This document shows, one piece after another, positions 15,060 to 24,454 of a DNA stretch of 64,000 nucleotides (position 1 is its first letter; every line of letters begins with the position of its first letter). Origin of the DNA: an uncultured Buttiauxella sp. Lineage in GTDB: Bacteria; Pseudomonadota; Gammaproteobacteria; Enterobacterales; Enterobacteriaceae. The stretch covers positions 1-64,000 of the forward strand of contig CAMLJN010000020.1 of the NCBI GenBank assembly GCA_946480445.1, in the 5' to 3' direction. The position numbers were made by a program, and so were the translations under genes. The notes beneath the pieces are model-generated. The model searched no databases. It was given only the letters and a program-made list of their open reading frames with translations, and had not been told where the DNA came from.

Positions 15060-18000
15060 ATGGTAAATAACATATCAATGGGATGCATTGAAAATGAAGC
15101 AATGCACAGCAATAATATTATTGGTTTCTTCCCGGGGTTGGGGAGTCGCCAGGCTTATCAGAATCTGGATGATGAATTATTAAAAAACGGCTCGCGTTTA
15201 GTTAAAAAAATCTATTCAGATGCTGCCGCGGCACTGGGTTTCCCTGACGCCCCGGAAAAACTGATTCTCCGCGAGCAGAATTATCCGCAGCAGCGTATGG
15301 AGCAGCAGGGATTTATTGGTGCCGCCATGCTGGTTCACAGCCTGGCGCTGGAAGCGAATCTGCGTTCCCGTGCCAGTGAGAGAAATCTGGCCGTTCAGGT
15401 TCTGGCCTATACCGGTGAGAGTTTCGGAATGATCACCGCCGCGGTAGCAAGCGGCTCGCTGAGCTATGCCGATGGCGCGAAGATCGCCCAATTCTTTACA
15501 CCGCTTATTCTCCTCGCCTCGGAAAAAGAACACCAGGATGCATTCAGCCAGTCGGTGCTGAACTATTATCCCGAGGATTTAAAAACGCAGGTGCTTATTG
15601 ACGAACCTTATTACGTTTCCGCTATTTCCGGGAAATATTCTGAGTTGAACGAGACGCTTGATGCGATCGGCAATCAGTTTGACTGTGCGGATATTTGCGT
15701 CCATAAATATTATAGTCAGACGCAGGTGAATATTTATATCCGTGCCAGTATTAAACCTATTTTTGAACTTTTTTTAAAAAACTACCCGCAGATTAAACTG
15801 GTTCAGCTTAAGCCGCCGACCCGCTTCCTGACCCATGCCAAACATCTCAGCAGCCTGCGCGGCGTGCTGGAGCAGTTTATGGTGCAAAATCATATTGTTT
15901 TCCATACGCCGCATACCGCCGTTATTTCAAACAACGGCGCGGGCACGCTGACGACGGCAGAGGATATCAGGCATGGCGTGCTGGCGATTGTCGATGAAGT
16001 CATGAGCTCTCAGTGTACCTGCCAGATCGCCGATAAAATGAAGGCGGATTACATCATTGAATTTGGGCCGGGCGAAAAGTCGGTCAGGCTGATGGCGGAT
16101 AACGATATGCGTACGCCTTTCTTTGCCTATTCCGGTACCCAGAAAGAAACGTCGGAGATCCTCGATGCCTGCGTCGTATCGGGGGCGATCGCTAACCAGA
16201 ACAATAATGAATTGTTGTTCAATGCCCTCAGAGAGATCTTCCGTCTGGCGCAAAGCAAAGTCTTTGCTAATGACATGATGTACAACAAAATTATCCAGCT
16301 TATCAAAGCAAAGATTGAAAACCCGGCGATCAAAAACGACCTTTACTATTCAAACATGGAGCGCGTGTTCAAAAATACCTATCGCTATAAGGAATTTATC
16401 GATCTCGATAACGGCGAGCTGGTGCTGTCAGCCAGGCTTAAACGGGATTTGGTGGGGGAAGGGAAAAAAGCGACCACGGTCTACGCCGAGCTGAAAGTGT
16501 TATCCCGCGAGGGAGGCGTCTATTACAAAACGACGGACAATATCCAGCATCCTGAAAATACGGTGGTCTATTTTTCCGGGCTGGATAGCATGAGTAACCA
16601 CGATGTGTTCTCAAGCCTGTATGACTTTGAAACGGCTGAGCTTCCGCTCAGTATTAAAGACAGCATTCGTGAACGCCTCTCTATTGCGCATCTTCTCGAC
16701 AGCTTCTTGTTTAACCGCCAGCAGAAACCGACCACCGGCATTATGGCGCTGAGCCGTATTCTGCATCAGGTCATTTTGATGGCGCTGATGAAGAAGCTGC
16801 GCCCGTCAATCTTGCACAATGACAATTATTACCTTGGCGCGTCAGATGTTCTGGGCTGGCTTGTTTCTCTTGTAGTGTCCGGCGCGGCGACGCTGGGCAA
16901 CGTGCTGGATTTTGCGCTGCAATATTACACGCCGGGTGCTTCACAGCCTTCTTCCTGGCAGCTGGTGACGGAATTTGTTGGCACGCTGAAAAAAGCCTCA
17001 GTGCCGGTGATTTCTTTGTCCGGCACGCCCATTCAGGCAAGAAAAGATCTGACGGATGCCACCTTTAAAATCATGCTCGACGAGCAAAGCTCGGGCCAGT
17101 TCACGATAAACCTCAACTGCAATCTCAATATCCTCTCTTTAGGGGAAGCGCTGGACGCCGGGCGTATTGTTAATGAGGGATACCACACCGAGATCACTTC
17201 GGTGGTAGCACTTTCCGACGTGTGGCAAAAAGGCACCAATCCGGCGCTGGATAACCTGGAGCTTTTTTCGACCTCTAACATTACCGATGACAACGAAAAA
17301 GTCCTCAACTACGCGCTGAGAAGGCGCCTGCTGTGCAGCACGATTAACTCTTACGTGAACCAGGGCGAAGATATTTTGCAGTTCTGTAACGGCGGCAGCG
17401 AGTCGATGACCATGTTTATTCTGCGCGACGAAAGCAAAGAAATCGTGGTGCGCAAAATATTGAGCGAGGCGTTAACCGCAGCAAAATGGAGTGCCAGCGG
17501 AAAAGGGGTGATGCTGCCGCCTTTCGCAAAAGCGGCAAAGCAGGTGGACTATTTACGTGCTCTACCAGCCTCCGTACAGCCTTACTTCCCGCGCGTCTAT
17601 CAGGTGATCGAGCGTGATATCCCTGCGCCAGCATGCCAGCGACGACTGGGCAAGGTGACCTGCAAAGAAGTGATCTATGAGATGAGTTACGTGCCGGGCG
17701 AAGAGGTGGGACAGTTCGTGATGAAGTACCAGCCTGCGGCGCGGGTGGTGGCAAAAATCTACGAGCAGATAATGATTTTTCTGCGCGATAACGTGCATTC
17801 CGTGAATAAGGCCCCGGCTCCCGGAAATACCCTTGAGTCCTCATATTTTAAAAAGATAGAGGATCGCCTGGCCCTTTGTAAGAAAACGGCTCCGCAGACG
17901 TTTAATTCGGCTTTGCTTAACGCCGACAAAATTGTCATTAACGGCGTGAGCTATCTGAATGTGAAAGGGCTGCTGGCGGCGTTTCGTTCGCGGCCTGAAT

Positions 18001-18296
18001 ACTGCCGGATTCTGGAACCTCAATATCACTCGCTGGTCATGGGGGACACCAATACTGAAAACATCAAGATCGGCAATATCTCCCCTTTACTTGCCGCAAG
18101 TGCAGTGAGGCTGAGATTGAAAAAGCGCTGCGGGCGATTACCGCCGCTTCCATGGAAATCCGTTTTCTCGATCCGCGAGCCATCGGCTACAACAGCGAGG
18201 GGGCACACTGCCGTGATGATGCCATGTACGATAATAAGCCGTGGCATAACGCCATCGGTCATTACGATGAGCTGCACAATGAGATGTTCGAGCTAA
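15060..18296 (+). CDS. Acyltransferase / acyltransferase-like / kinase-like fusion, frameshifted
   Basis: A 1078-residue frame of unknown family. Residues about 20-350 resemble FabD/polyketide-synthase acyltransferases: FFPGLGSR, the nucleophile elbow GESFG (Ser121), THAKHL (candidate His259 or His262) and EFGPGEKS. Residues about 500-700 look like a second, shortened copy: FSGLDS, GASDV (Ser595) with matching helices, then VISLSGTP and IMLDE, aligning with VISNNGAG and AIVDE of the first copy. Residues about 745-1010 resemble an aminoglycoside-phosphotransferase/choline-kinase fold: GGSES, a candidate Lys799 and MGDTNTENI (Asp996, Asn1001). From about 18083-18118 the frame leaves the conserved sequence, which continues one base back in the next ORF (18152-18760). 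The intact protein would be roughly 1230 residues. A ribosome site (AAGAAGG) precedes the start. The function is unknown. Confidence 0.6.
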   Translation: MVNNISMGCIENEAMHSNNIIGFFPGLGSRQAYQNLDDELLKNGSRLVKKIYSDAAAALGFPDAPEKLILREQNYPQQRMEQQGFIGAAMLVHSLALEANLRSRASERNLAVQVLAYTGESFGMITAAVASGSLSYADGAKIAQFFTPLILLASEKEHQDAFSQSVLNYYPEDLKTQVLIDEPYYVSAISGKYSELNETLDAIGNQFDCADICVHKYYSQTQVNIYIRASIKPIFELFLKNYPQIKLVQLKPPTRFLTHAKHLSSLRGVLEQFMVQNHIVFHTPHTAVISNNGAGTLTTAEDIRHGVLAIVDEVMSSQCTCQIADKMKADYIIEFGPGEKSVRLMADNDMRTPFFAYSGTQKETSEILDACVVSGAIANQNNNELLFNALREIFRLAQSKVFANDMMYNKIIQLIKAKIENPAIKNDLYYSNMERVFKNTYRYKEFIDLDNGELVLSARLKRDLVGEGKKATTVYAELKVLSREGGVYYKTTDNIQHPENTVVYFSGLDSMSNHDVFSSLYDFETAELPLSIKDSIRERLSIAHLLDSFLFNRQQKPTTGIMALSRILHQVILMALMKKLRPSILHNDNYYLGASDVLGWLVSLVVSGAATLGNVLDFALQYYTPGASQPSSWQLVTEFVGTLKKASVPVISLSGTPIQARKDLTDATFKIMLDEQSSGQFTINLNCNLNILSLGEALDAGRIVNEGYHTEITSVVALSDVWQKGTNPALDNLELFSTSNITDDNEKVLNYALRRRLLCSTINSYVNQGEDILQFCNGGSESMTMFILRDESKEIVVRKILSEALTAAKWSASGKGVMLPPFAKAAKQVDYLRALPASVQPYFPRVYQVIERDIPAPACQRRLGKVTCKEVIYEMSYVPGEEVGQFVMKYQPAARVVAKIYEQIMIFLRDNVHSVNKAPAPGNTLESSYFKKIEDRLALCKKTAPQTFNSALLNADKIVINGVSYLNVKGLLAAFRSRPEYCRILEPQYHSLVMGDTNTENIKIGNISPLLAASAVRLRLKKRCGRLPPLPWKSVFSIREPSATTARGHTAVMMPCTIISRGITPSVITMSCTMRCSS

Positions 18297-18760
18297 GTCT
18301 GTCGTTTGACGGCGCTTCGACCCCGCATGTCAGGGTCAACTTTGTGCAGGGCAACCCCTACCAGAAAGCCTATAAGGTGGTGGATGCGGCGGCTCGCAGG
18401 CTTAGTCTGCGCGAAGTCAGCTCGGTGCAGGGCATGGAGTCTTACTTCGCTGAGGTGATGACCCGCGTTTATGAGCTGGATAATCCCGACTCTCCTTATC
18501 TGAAAGAAGACCCGTACTGGCTTATTCGCTTTGTCTTTATGATGGGCACGCATTTTACCGCGATGCCGCCTTTCCATTTTATGTCTGAAATGGACGGTAC
18601 ATTAATCGACAACCCTCAGGCGCAGCGCCGCCCGGTGGCTATTTATTGCGAAGGCATTAAATGGCTCAACTGGGCACTGGAAATGCTTGAAGGCAAACGC
18701 AGTGAATTTTTAGGTCTTCAGGTCCCCGCGTTAAAATATATGGCAGCCGAGGCGATGTAA
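18152..18760 (+). CDS. C-terminal part of the acyltransferase/kinase fusion (out of frame)
   Basis: This 202-residue frame carries on the kinase-like domain of the preceding ORF. IRFLDPRA supplies the expected metal-binding Asp of a phosphotransferase fold, followed by DNKPWHNAIGHYDELHNEM in pieces and a helical tail. The homologous reading can be traced upstream of the first Met to about 18083 (SEAEIEKALRAIT), overlapping the preceding gene by one base of shift, as expected after a single-base deletion. The shift separates the catalytic Asp/Asn motif from the metal-binding Asp, so the kinase-like domain should be inactive unless the shift is a sequencing error. The stop lies three bases before the next gene. 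Confidence 0.55.
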   Translation: MEIRFLDPRAIGYNSEGAHCRDDAMYDNKPWHNAIGHYDELHNEMFELSLSFDGASTPHVRVNFVQGNPYQKAYKVVDAAARRLSLREVSSVQGMESYFAEVMTRVYELDNPDSPYLKEDPYWLIRFVFMMGTHFTAMPPFHFMSEMDGTLIDNPQAQRRPVAIYCEGIKWLNWALEMLEGKRSEFLGLQVPALKYMAAEAM

Positions 18761-18763
18761 AAT

Positions 18764-20248
18764 ATGCAAAACGTCAATCAATCCCAGCAGCGAAATGAAT
18801 TATTAGCGTCATTAAAATTATTAAGCAATGAAACACGCGTGATTGCCACCCCCTGGAGTCGTGTTGTACGAGGCCTGGGGCTGGGGCAGCATACCTGTGA
18901 GTACGATGAGTCTGTCTCCCTGTGGATTCAGGAAGCGTTTGACTATCTGAAAGAGAGAACCAATTTTTCTAATAGCTATGTCAACGCCTCTTCTTTGCTG
19001 TGCGATTTAATTTTATTGCTGGCCGCACCGAAATCGACGCTTTCGGAAGGCTATATCATGACTTATATAAAAAATATCCTGTTTGTTATTCAGGATGAGC
19101 CAAATCCGTACCGGCGGATTATGCAGATGACTATTCTGGTGGACGTGGCGGCCAAACTGCATATAGAAGAGCTGCTGTTGCGACAGGTGGATATTATCGC
19201 CCTGCTGTTCCAGTCGCTGGATAAAATCAAGCCCAATCAGATCAGGGATGAGAACGCGGGGCGGCACGGCGACTATGAAAAATTATCGGCGTATACCTCG
19301 GTCTTATTGTCGGTTGGCTTACTGCACAGGCATGAACAGCTGGTTACAGAGGAGCGTAACGTGATTCTGGATGCGCTTAATACGCTGGAGAGGATCCCAT
19401 CGCCGTTTTTCCGCGGGCGGGGGGGCGCCATGTTATTCTCCGTTATCTCGCTGCTGGGCTATCAGAGCTATATCTCGTCCACAGGCCGGGATTACCTGTG
19501 CGAAACCCTGAGCTATATGGACAGGGCTGACGAGCTGAATCTGCATCCTGCTTTCCCGCAGCCGATGTCGATATCGTTCATCAAGGTGTATCCGCTGCTC
19601 ACCATGCTTAACGCAATCGCCCTTACCGGTAACAAAGATTATCTGTTCTGGCAAAAAGACCGAATAGCTGAGGTGAAAGCGCTGATTAGCGCTATTACGC
19701 CGGTAGAGCGAACCCATATGGGGCTGTATTACATTATTGCCCTTTATAACCTGGGGCTGGCGCAGGAAAACTACATTGAGATTGTGGAGCTGATTGACGA
19801 GCTGGTGCAGCAGACCGCCACCATCGCCCCCGCTCAGAATTACTTCCTGCACGGCATTTCCTACGCCTATATTATGGAAACAGCGATGCTGACGGGCAGG
19901 CGGGATCTGATTGACAGCACTATCACCGAACGTGCGGCAGACGCCTTTTTCTACATGAACCGCTCAGCGGAAGATGAAGTGAATCGTCCGTATCCGCTGA
20001 GCTATTCGCTAACGATGCTGGGGGAAATGGGCTGCGCCGAAAAACTGCTGCGGCCGACGGCTTTGTACGAAGGTAAATCTGCACTTCAGTGGGTGATAGA
20101 CAACTGTGCGCCAATGACGGATGAAAACGACGGCAGGCTGTATATGCTCAATAATGCGCTGGTGAATTACGCTCTGCGGATGCGCGGCAGCAACTTTGAG
20201 GCCCCCGCACTTTACAGGAAGGCGCGTTTCGCGATGAGCGAGCGCTAA
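18764..20248 (+). CDS. Unknown helical protein, partner of the acyltransferase/kinase fusion
   Basis: A 494-residue protein that I do not recognise. It has no signal peptide or clear membrane segment. It appears almost wholly alpha-helical, with repeated helix pairs and a loop RGRGGAMLF around residue 220, which suggests an alpha/alpha toroid or TPR-like solenoid. It starts three bases after the previous stop, so it is translationally linked to the fusion gene and probably acts with its product. A GGGCGTG hairpin follows it. A scaffold or a cyclase-like enzyme is possible, but nothing in the sequence shows a catalytic site. Confidence 0.6.
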   Translation: MQNVNQSQQRNELLASLKLLSNETRVIATPWSRVVRGLGLGQHTCEYDESVSLWIQEAFDYLKERTNFSNSYVNASSLLCDLILLLAAPKSTLSEGYIMTYIKNILFVIQDEPNPYRRIMQMTILVDVAAKLHIEELLLRQVDIIALLFQSLDKIKPNQIRDENAGRHGDYEKLSAYTSVLLSVGLLHRHEQLVTEERNVILDALNTLERIPSPFFRGRGGAMLFSVISLLGYQSYISSTGRDYLCETLSYMDRADELNLHPAFPQPMSISFIKVYPLLTMLNAIALTGNKDYLFWQKDRIAEVKALISAITPVERTHMGLYYIIALYNLGLAQENYIEIVELIDELVQQTATIAPAQNYFLHGISYAYIMETAMLTGRRDLIDSTITERAADAFFYMNRSAEDEVNRPYPLSYSLTMLGEMGCAEKLLRPTALYEGKSALQWVIDNCAPMTDENDGRLYMLNNALVNYALRMRGSNFEAPALYRKARFAMSER

Positions 20249-20262
20249 TCCCCCAGACGAAA

Positions 20263-20285
20263 GGGCGTGTGAAGCTTTCACGCCC
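20263..20285 (+). terminator. Terminator-like hairpin closing the acyltransferase/kinase operon
   Basis: GGGCGTG (20263-20269) pairs with CACGCCC (20279-20285) around a nine-base loop, 15 bases after the stop codon. It is followed by TTAA and not by a true U-tract. Confidence 0.6.
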
Positions 20286-20305
20286 TTAACGCCTCCCTCC
20301 CGGCA

Positions 20306-20334
20306 TTGAAATTAACTACACTAAGCCTCATGTT
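20306..20334 (+). promoter_or_regulatory. Sigma-32 (heat-shock) type promoter of prlC-rsmJ
   Basis: TTGAAA (20306-20311) matches the sigma-32 -35 core and CCTCATGTT (20326-20334) matches the CCCCATnT -10 element, with 14 bases between, the preferred spacing. E. coli prlC is a known heat-shock gene, so the match is meaningful. Confidence 0.75.
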
Positions 20335-20397
20335 AGAGAGATTGCCTTTGTAGCGCGCATGGCGCGCTCCACTTACCGGATACCAGGAACCGCGCTT

Positions 20398-22440
20398 ATG
20401 ACCAATCCATTGTTGACCCCTTTCGATTTGCCTCCGTTTTCCACTCTTAAACCCGAACATATTGTCCCGGCCGTGCAAAAAGCGCTGGATGACTGCCGTG
20501 CAAAAGTGGAAAGCGTCGTAGCCCAGGGGGCTCCTTATAGCTGGGATAATCTCTGCCAGCCGCTGGCGGAAGTGGACGACCGCCTGGGCCGCGTGTTTTC
20601 ACCGGTCAGCCATCTGAATGCCGTGCAGAACAGCCCGGAGCTGCGCGAAGCCTATGAGCAAACGCTGCCCCTGCTGTCTGAATACAGCACCTGGGTTGGC
20701 CAGCATGAAGGCCTGTATCAGGCTTACCGCGACCTGCGCGACGGCGCAAACTACGCGGGTTTAAGCGTGGCTGAGAAAAAAGCCGTGGATAACGCGCTGC
20801 GTGATTTTGAGCTGTCCGGGATCGGTCTGCCGCAGGAAAAGCAAAAGCGCTACGGTGAAATTGCCGCGCGCCTCTCAGAGCTGGGTTCGACCTACAGCAA
20901 TAACGTGCTGGACGCCACCATGGGCTGGACGAAACTCATCACTGACGAAGCACAGCTTGCCGGTATGCCGGAAAGCGCGCTGGCAGCAGCCCATGCGCAG
21001 GCACAGGCCAAAGAGCAGGAAGGCTGGCTGCTGACTCTGGATATTCCAAGCTATCTGCCAGTGCTGACTTACTGTGACAACCGCGACCTGCGCGAAGAGA
21101 TGTATCGCGCCTATGTCACCCGCGCATCCGATCAGGGGCCGAATGCGGGCAAGTGGGACAACACGCCGATTATGGAAGAGATCCTGGCCCTTCGTCACGA
21201 ACTGGCGGAGCTGCTGGGCTTTGGTAACTACGCGGAAAAATCCCTCGCCACCAAAATGGCGGAAAACCCACAGCAGGTGCTGGAATTTCTGACCGATCTG
21301 GCCAAACGTGCGCGTCCGCAGGGCGAAGCTGAACTGGCCCAGCTGCGGGCCTTCGCGAAAAAAGAATTTAACGTCGATGAGCTGGAACCGTGGGATATCA
21401 CTTACTACAGCGAAAAGCAAAAGCAGCATCTGTACAGTATCAGCGACGAGCAGCTGCGCCCTTATTTCCCGGAGAGTCGTGCGGTGGCGGGCCTGTTCGA
21501 AGTTGTGAAGCGCATTTATGGCATCACGGCTAAAGAGCGTAAAGATATCGACGTCTGGCACGAAGATGTGCGTTTCTTTGAACTGTATGACGAAAAAAAC
21601 GCGCTGCGCGGCAGTTTCTATCTTGACCTCTATGCGCGCGAGAATAAGCGCGGCGGGGCATGGATGGACGACTGCGTAGGCCAGATGCGTAAAGCAGACG
21701 GTTCGCTGCAAAAACCGGTGGCTTACCTGACCTGCAACTTTAACCGCCCGGTAAATGGCAAACCTGCGCTGTTTACCCATGACGAAGTTATCACCCTGTT
21801 CCATGAGTTTGGCCACGGTCTGCATCATATGCTGACCAAAGTCGAAACGGCGGGTGTTTCCGGCATTAACGGCGTGCCGTGGGATGCGGTGGAGCTGCCA
21901 AGCCAGTTTATGGAAAACTGGTGTTGGGAGCCGGACGCGCTGGCGTTTATCTCCGGCCACTATGAAACCGGCGAGCCGCTGCCAAAAGAGCTGCTGGAGA
22001 AAATGCTGGCTGCGAAGAACTACCAGGCGGCGCTGTTCATTCTGCGTCAGCTGGAGTTCGGCCTGTTTGACTTCCGTCTCCACGCCGAGTTTAACCCTGA
22101 GCAGGGCGCGAAAGTGCTTGAAACGCTGGCGGAAATCAAGAAACAGGTTGCCGTGGTGCCGGGGCCGAAATGGGGTCGCTTCCCTCATGCCTTCAGCCAT
22201 ATCTTTGCCGGCGGTTATGCGGCGGGTTACTACAGCTACCTGTGGGCCGACGTGCTGGCGGCGGATGCGTTCTCCCGCTTCGAAGAGGAGGGGATCTTCA
22301 ACCGTGAAACCGGTCAGTCATTCCTCGATAACATCCTGACCCGCGGCGGTTCCGAAGAGCCAATGGAGCTGTTCAAACGCTTCCGTGGCCGTGAGCCGCA
22401 GCTGGATGCGATGCTGGCCCACTACGGCATCAAGGACTGA
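20398..22440 (+). CDS. prlC: Oligopeptidase A
   Basis: A 680-residue cytoplasmic M3-family zinc metallopeptidase that degrades short peptides, including cleaved signal peptides. The zinc motif HEFGHGLHH (about residues 470-478, HExxH plus its downstream Glu) is present, as is the C-terminal [19 protein letters not shown] region of the family. The start at 20398 gives [14 protein letters not shown], matching E. coli OpdA in sequence and length; an upstream in-frame Met would add 13 non-conserved residues. A heat-shock type promoter lies upstream and rsmJ follows 8 bases after the stop. Confidence 0.97.
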   Translation: MTNPLLTPFDLPPFSTLKPEHIVPAVQKALDDCRAKVESVVAQGAPYSWDNLCQPLAEVDDRLGRVFSPVSHLNAVQNSPELREAYEQTLPLLSEYSTWVGQHEGLYQAYRDLRDGANYAGLSVAEKKAVDNALRDFELSGIGLPQEKQKRYGEIAARLSELGSTYSNNVLDATMGWTKLITDEAQLAGMPESALAAAHAQAQAKEQEGWLLTLDIPSYLPVLTYCDNRDLREEMYRAYVTRASDQGPNAGKWDNTPIMEEILALRHELAELLGFGNYAEKSLATKMAENPQQVLEFLTDLAKRARPQGEAELAQLRAFAKKEFNVDELEPWDITYYSEKQKQHLYSISDEQLRPYFPESRAVAGLFEVVKRIYGITAKERKDIDVWHEDVRFFELYDEKNALRGSFYLDLYARENKRGGAWMDDCVGQMRKADGSLQKPVAYLTCNFNRPVNGKPALFTHDEVITLFHEFGHGLHHMLTKVETAGVSGINGVPWDAVELPSQFMENWCWEPDALAFISGHYETGEPLPKELLEKMLAAKNYQAALFILRQLEFGLFDFRLHAEFNPEQGAKVLETLAEIKKQVAVVPGPKWGRFPHAFSHIFAGGYAAGYYSYLWADVLAADAFSRFEEEGIFNRETGQSFLDNILTRGGSEEPMELFKRFRGREPQLDAMLAHYGIKD

Positions 22441-22448
22441 GTGCCTTC

Positions 22449-23213
22449 GTGAAAATTTGTTTACTAACTGAATCAGGCGCCGACTCCGGCGCCTTATCTC
22501 TTTTGAGCGCCCGCTGGGGTCTGGAGCATGACGAGAACGCTTTAATGGCGCTGGTCTTAACGCCTGACCGCCTGGAGCTGCGCAAACGCGATGAGCCAAA
22601 GCTTGGCGGGATATTTGTCGATTTTGTCTCGGGTGCGATGGCGCATCGCCGAAAGTTTGGCGGCGGGCGAGGTGAGGCGGTGGCAAAAGCTGTCGGCATA
22701 AAAAGCGGTTATTTACCCAACGTGGTCGATGCGACAGCGGGCCTGGGGCGGGATGCCTTCGTGCTGGCCTCTGTTGGCTGCAAGGTGAGGATGCTGGAGC
22801 GCAATCCGGTTGTGGCCGCACTGCTCGACGATGGCTTACGTCGCGGCTATCAGGATGCGGAAATCGGCGGCTGGCTACAGGAAAGGTTGCAGCTTATCCA
22901 CGCTTCAAGCCTTACGGCGCTGAGTGAGATTACGCCGCGACCGGAAGTGGTTTATCTCGACCCGATGTTTCCGCATAAGCAAAAAAGCGCGCTGGTGAAA
23001 AAAGAGATGCGAGTGTTTCAGTCGCTGGTGGGACCGGATGAAGATGCCGATGGGCTACTTGATCCCGCAAGGCGGCTGGCAACGAAGCGTGTTGTGGTTA
23101 AACGCCCGGATTATGCGCCACCGCTCGGCGGCATTGCGACGCAAAACGCCGTGGTGACCAAAGGCCATCGCTTTGATATTTATTCCGGTACGCCGGAAAC
23201 AGAGCACAATTAA
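22449..23213 (+). CDS. rsmJ: 16S rRNA guanine-N2 methyltransferase RsmJ
   Basis: A 254-residue S-adenosylmethionine-dependent enzyme that methylates G1516 of 16S rRNA (YhiQ). The cofactor motif [17 protein letters not shown] and the acidic loop MLERNP are clear, and YLDPMFPHK supplies the D-P-x-F/Y-type catalytic motif. It forms an operon with prlC. In E. coli dtpB follows, but here a REP-like element and then uspA follow. Confidence 0.96.
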   Translation: MKICLLTESGADSGALSLLSARWGLEHDENALMALVLTPDRLELRKRDEPKLGGIFVDFVSGAMAHRRKFGGGRGEAVAKAVGIKSGYLPNVVDATAGLGRDAFVLASVGCKVRMLERNPVVAALLDDGLRRGYQDAEIGGWLQERLQLIHASSLTALSEITPRPEVVYLDPMFPHKQKSALVKKEMRVFQSLVGPDEDADGLLDPARRLATKRVVVKRPDYAPPLGGIATQNAVVTKGHRFDIYSGTPETEHN

Positions 23214-23220
23214 AGCGTAA

Positions 23221-23256
23221 TGCAGGGCGGATAAGCCTGGGCTATCCGCCGCTGCA
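23221..23256. repeat. REP-like palindrome between rsmJ and uspA
   Basis: GGCGGATA (23226-23233) pairs with TATCCGCC (23243-23250). The flanks TGCAG and CTGCA extend the stem with a one-base bulge. Its core matches the hairpin at 1986-2013. It lies between two convergent genes, the usual site for REP elements. Confidence 0.6.
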
Positions 23257-23328
23257 CGCTTTGCCGCCGAATATCAGGTGGAGGATGGCTTATGCAGTGC
23301 CATCCTGTCACCCTGTCAGGCCTTCGAA

Positions 23329-23766
23329 TTAATCTTCATCTTCATCGCGCAGCGGAACAATCAGCATATCCACATGCACGGTATTGATGAGCTGGCGCGC
23401 GGAGGACATTAGCTTGCTCCAGAAGTCCTGGTGATGCCCGCAGACCACCAGATCCATATCGTATTTTTTGATAGCGTCGACCAGCACCTGGCCCAGGTCA
23501 CCGCTGCCGCTCAGCGTTTCGGTAATCGGATAGCCCGCCCCGGCAGAAAGTTCGCTCAGCGCGTTGTGCGTCTCCTCAGAGATGCGTTTTTGCATATCCC
23601 CCAGGTTGACATCAATCAGGCCGGTGTAGAGATCGGAGTAATTTACGTCGACATGAATCAGGGAAACCTTCGCGTTGTAAGGGCGAGCCATGGATACTGC
23701 TTTTTCCACCAGTACTTTGCTCTCCGGGGAGAGATCGACCGCGATCAGAATGTGTTTGTAAGCCAT
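23329..23766 (-). CDS. uspA: Universal stress protein A
   Basis: A 145-residue cytoplasmic stress protein; E. coli UspA has 144. The N-terminus [16 protein letters not shown] and [15 protein letters not shown] are family-typical, and [18 protein letters not shown] covers the conserved C-terminal region. UspA-class proteins lack the ATP-binding loop of the MJ0577 class. The start at 23766 is chosen because it gives the E. coli N-terminus with an AGGAGTG ribosome site upstream. A sigma-70 type promoter lies at 23846-23874. Confidence 0.97.
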   Translation of the reverse strand: MAYKHILIAVDLSPESKVLVEKAVSMARPYNAKVSLIHVDVNYSDLYTGLIDVNLGDMQKRISEETHNALSELSAGAGYPITETLSGSGDLGQVLVDAIKKYDMDLVVCGHHQDFWSKLMSSARQLINTVHVDMLIVPLRDEDED

Positions 23767-24099
23767 AATTTCACTCCTTCCATAAGATGTGCCCACACGG
23801 GATCGGATTCCAGCGTAACGACTTCATATTGTAGATGATATTTCTACCCTATCCCGAATGATAAAACCCGTCAATGCGCCACCCTTTTAAACATTTAAGC
23901 CGAATACAGCCTTTGTCGTATTGATTGCGGTTAACGTTGTGGCGAAAAAATTAACGGATCTCCTACACTATTAAATAAGCCGTTCCGGAAAACTAATGTG
24001 AACCGGATCCGCTTTTCTGATTGCTGAACTGTCAGTCTGGGTTTTCGGGGTGAGCGGGAGTCCCGGAGCGATGCACCGTGGCTACGCCGGGAGGGGAAC
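23767..24099. other. Divergent regulatory region between uspA and uspB
   Basis: This region holds the uspA promoter on the minus strand and, on the plus strand, CTACACT (23963-23969), which matches the extended -10 used by sigma-S. uspB of E. coli depends on sigma-S. No gene was seen. Confidence 0.5.
23846..23874 (-). promoter_or_regulatory. uspA sigma-70 type promoter
   Basis: On the minus strand, -35 TTGACG (23869-23874) and -10 TAGGGT (23846-23851) are separated by 17 bases, about 80 bases upstream of the start codon. Confidence 0.65.
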
Positions 24100-24435
24100 A
24101 TGATCAGCACCGTTGCGCTCTTTTGGGCGCTTTGTGTAGTTTGTCTGGTGAACATGGCGCGCTATTACTCTTCGCTACGCGCGCTGTTGGTGGTGCTCAG
24201 GGGATGTGACCCTTTGCTGTATCAGTACGTTGATGGCGGGGGGTTTTTCACCTCGCATGGTCAACCCAGCAAGCAGATTCGGCTTGTGCGTTATATCTAC
24301 GCGCAGCGCTATCTGGACCACCACGACGATGAATTTATTCGCCGTTGTGAAAGGCTACGCCGTCAGTTTGTGCTGACCAGCTCGCTGTGCGGGCTGGTCG
24401 TTATCAGCCTGGTCGGATTGATGATTTGGCATTAG
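24100..24435 (+). CDS. uspB: Universal stress protein B
   Basis: A 111-residue inner-membrane protein, the same length as E. coli UspB. It has an N-terminal hydrophobic helix ([19 protein letters not shown]), a charged central segment with [13 protein letters not shown], and a second hydrophobic helix near the C-terminus. UspB is needed for ethanol resistance in stationary phase and is under sigma-S control in E. coli; a CTACACT -10-like element lies upstream. It is divergent from uspA, as in E. coli. Confidence 0.95.
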   Translation: MISTVALFWALCVVCLVNMARYYSSLRALLVVLRGCDPLLYQYVDGGGFFTSHGQPSKQIRLVRYIYAQRYLDHHDDEFIRRCERLRRQFVLTSSLCGLVVISLVGLMIWH

Positions 24436-24454
24436 GTTTGCCAGCAGCAAATAA

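Noticed and set aside
20359-20397. An N-terminal extension of prlC from an upstream Met
   Set aside because: The E. coli start and family length fit 20398, and the extension lies in the untranslated leader.
20875-22200. A 441-codon open frame antisense to prlC
   Set aside because: Shadow of prlC; its composition is that of reverse-complemented coding sequence.
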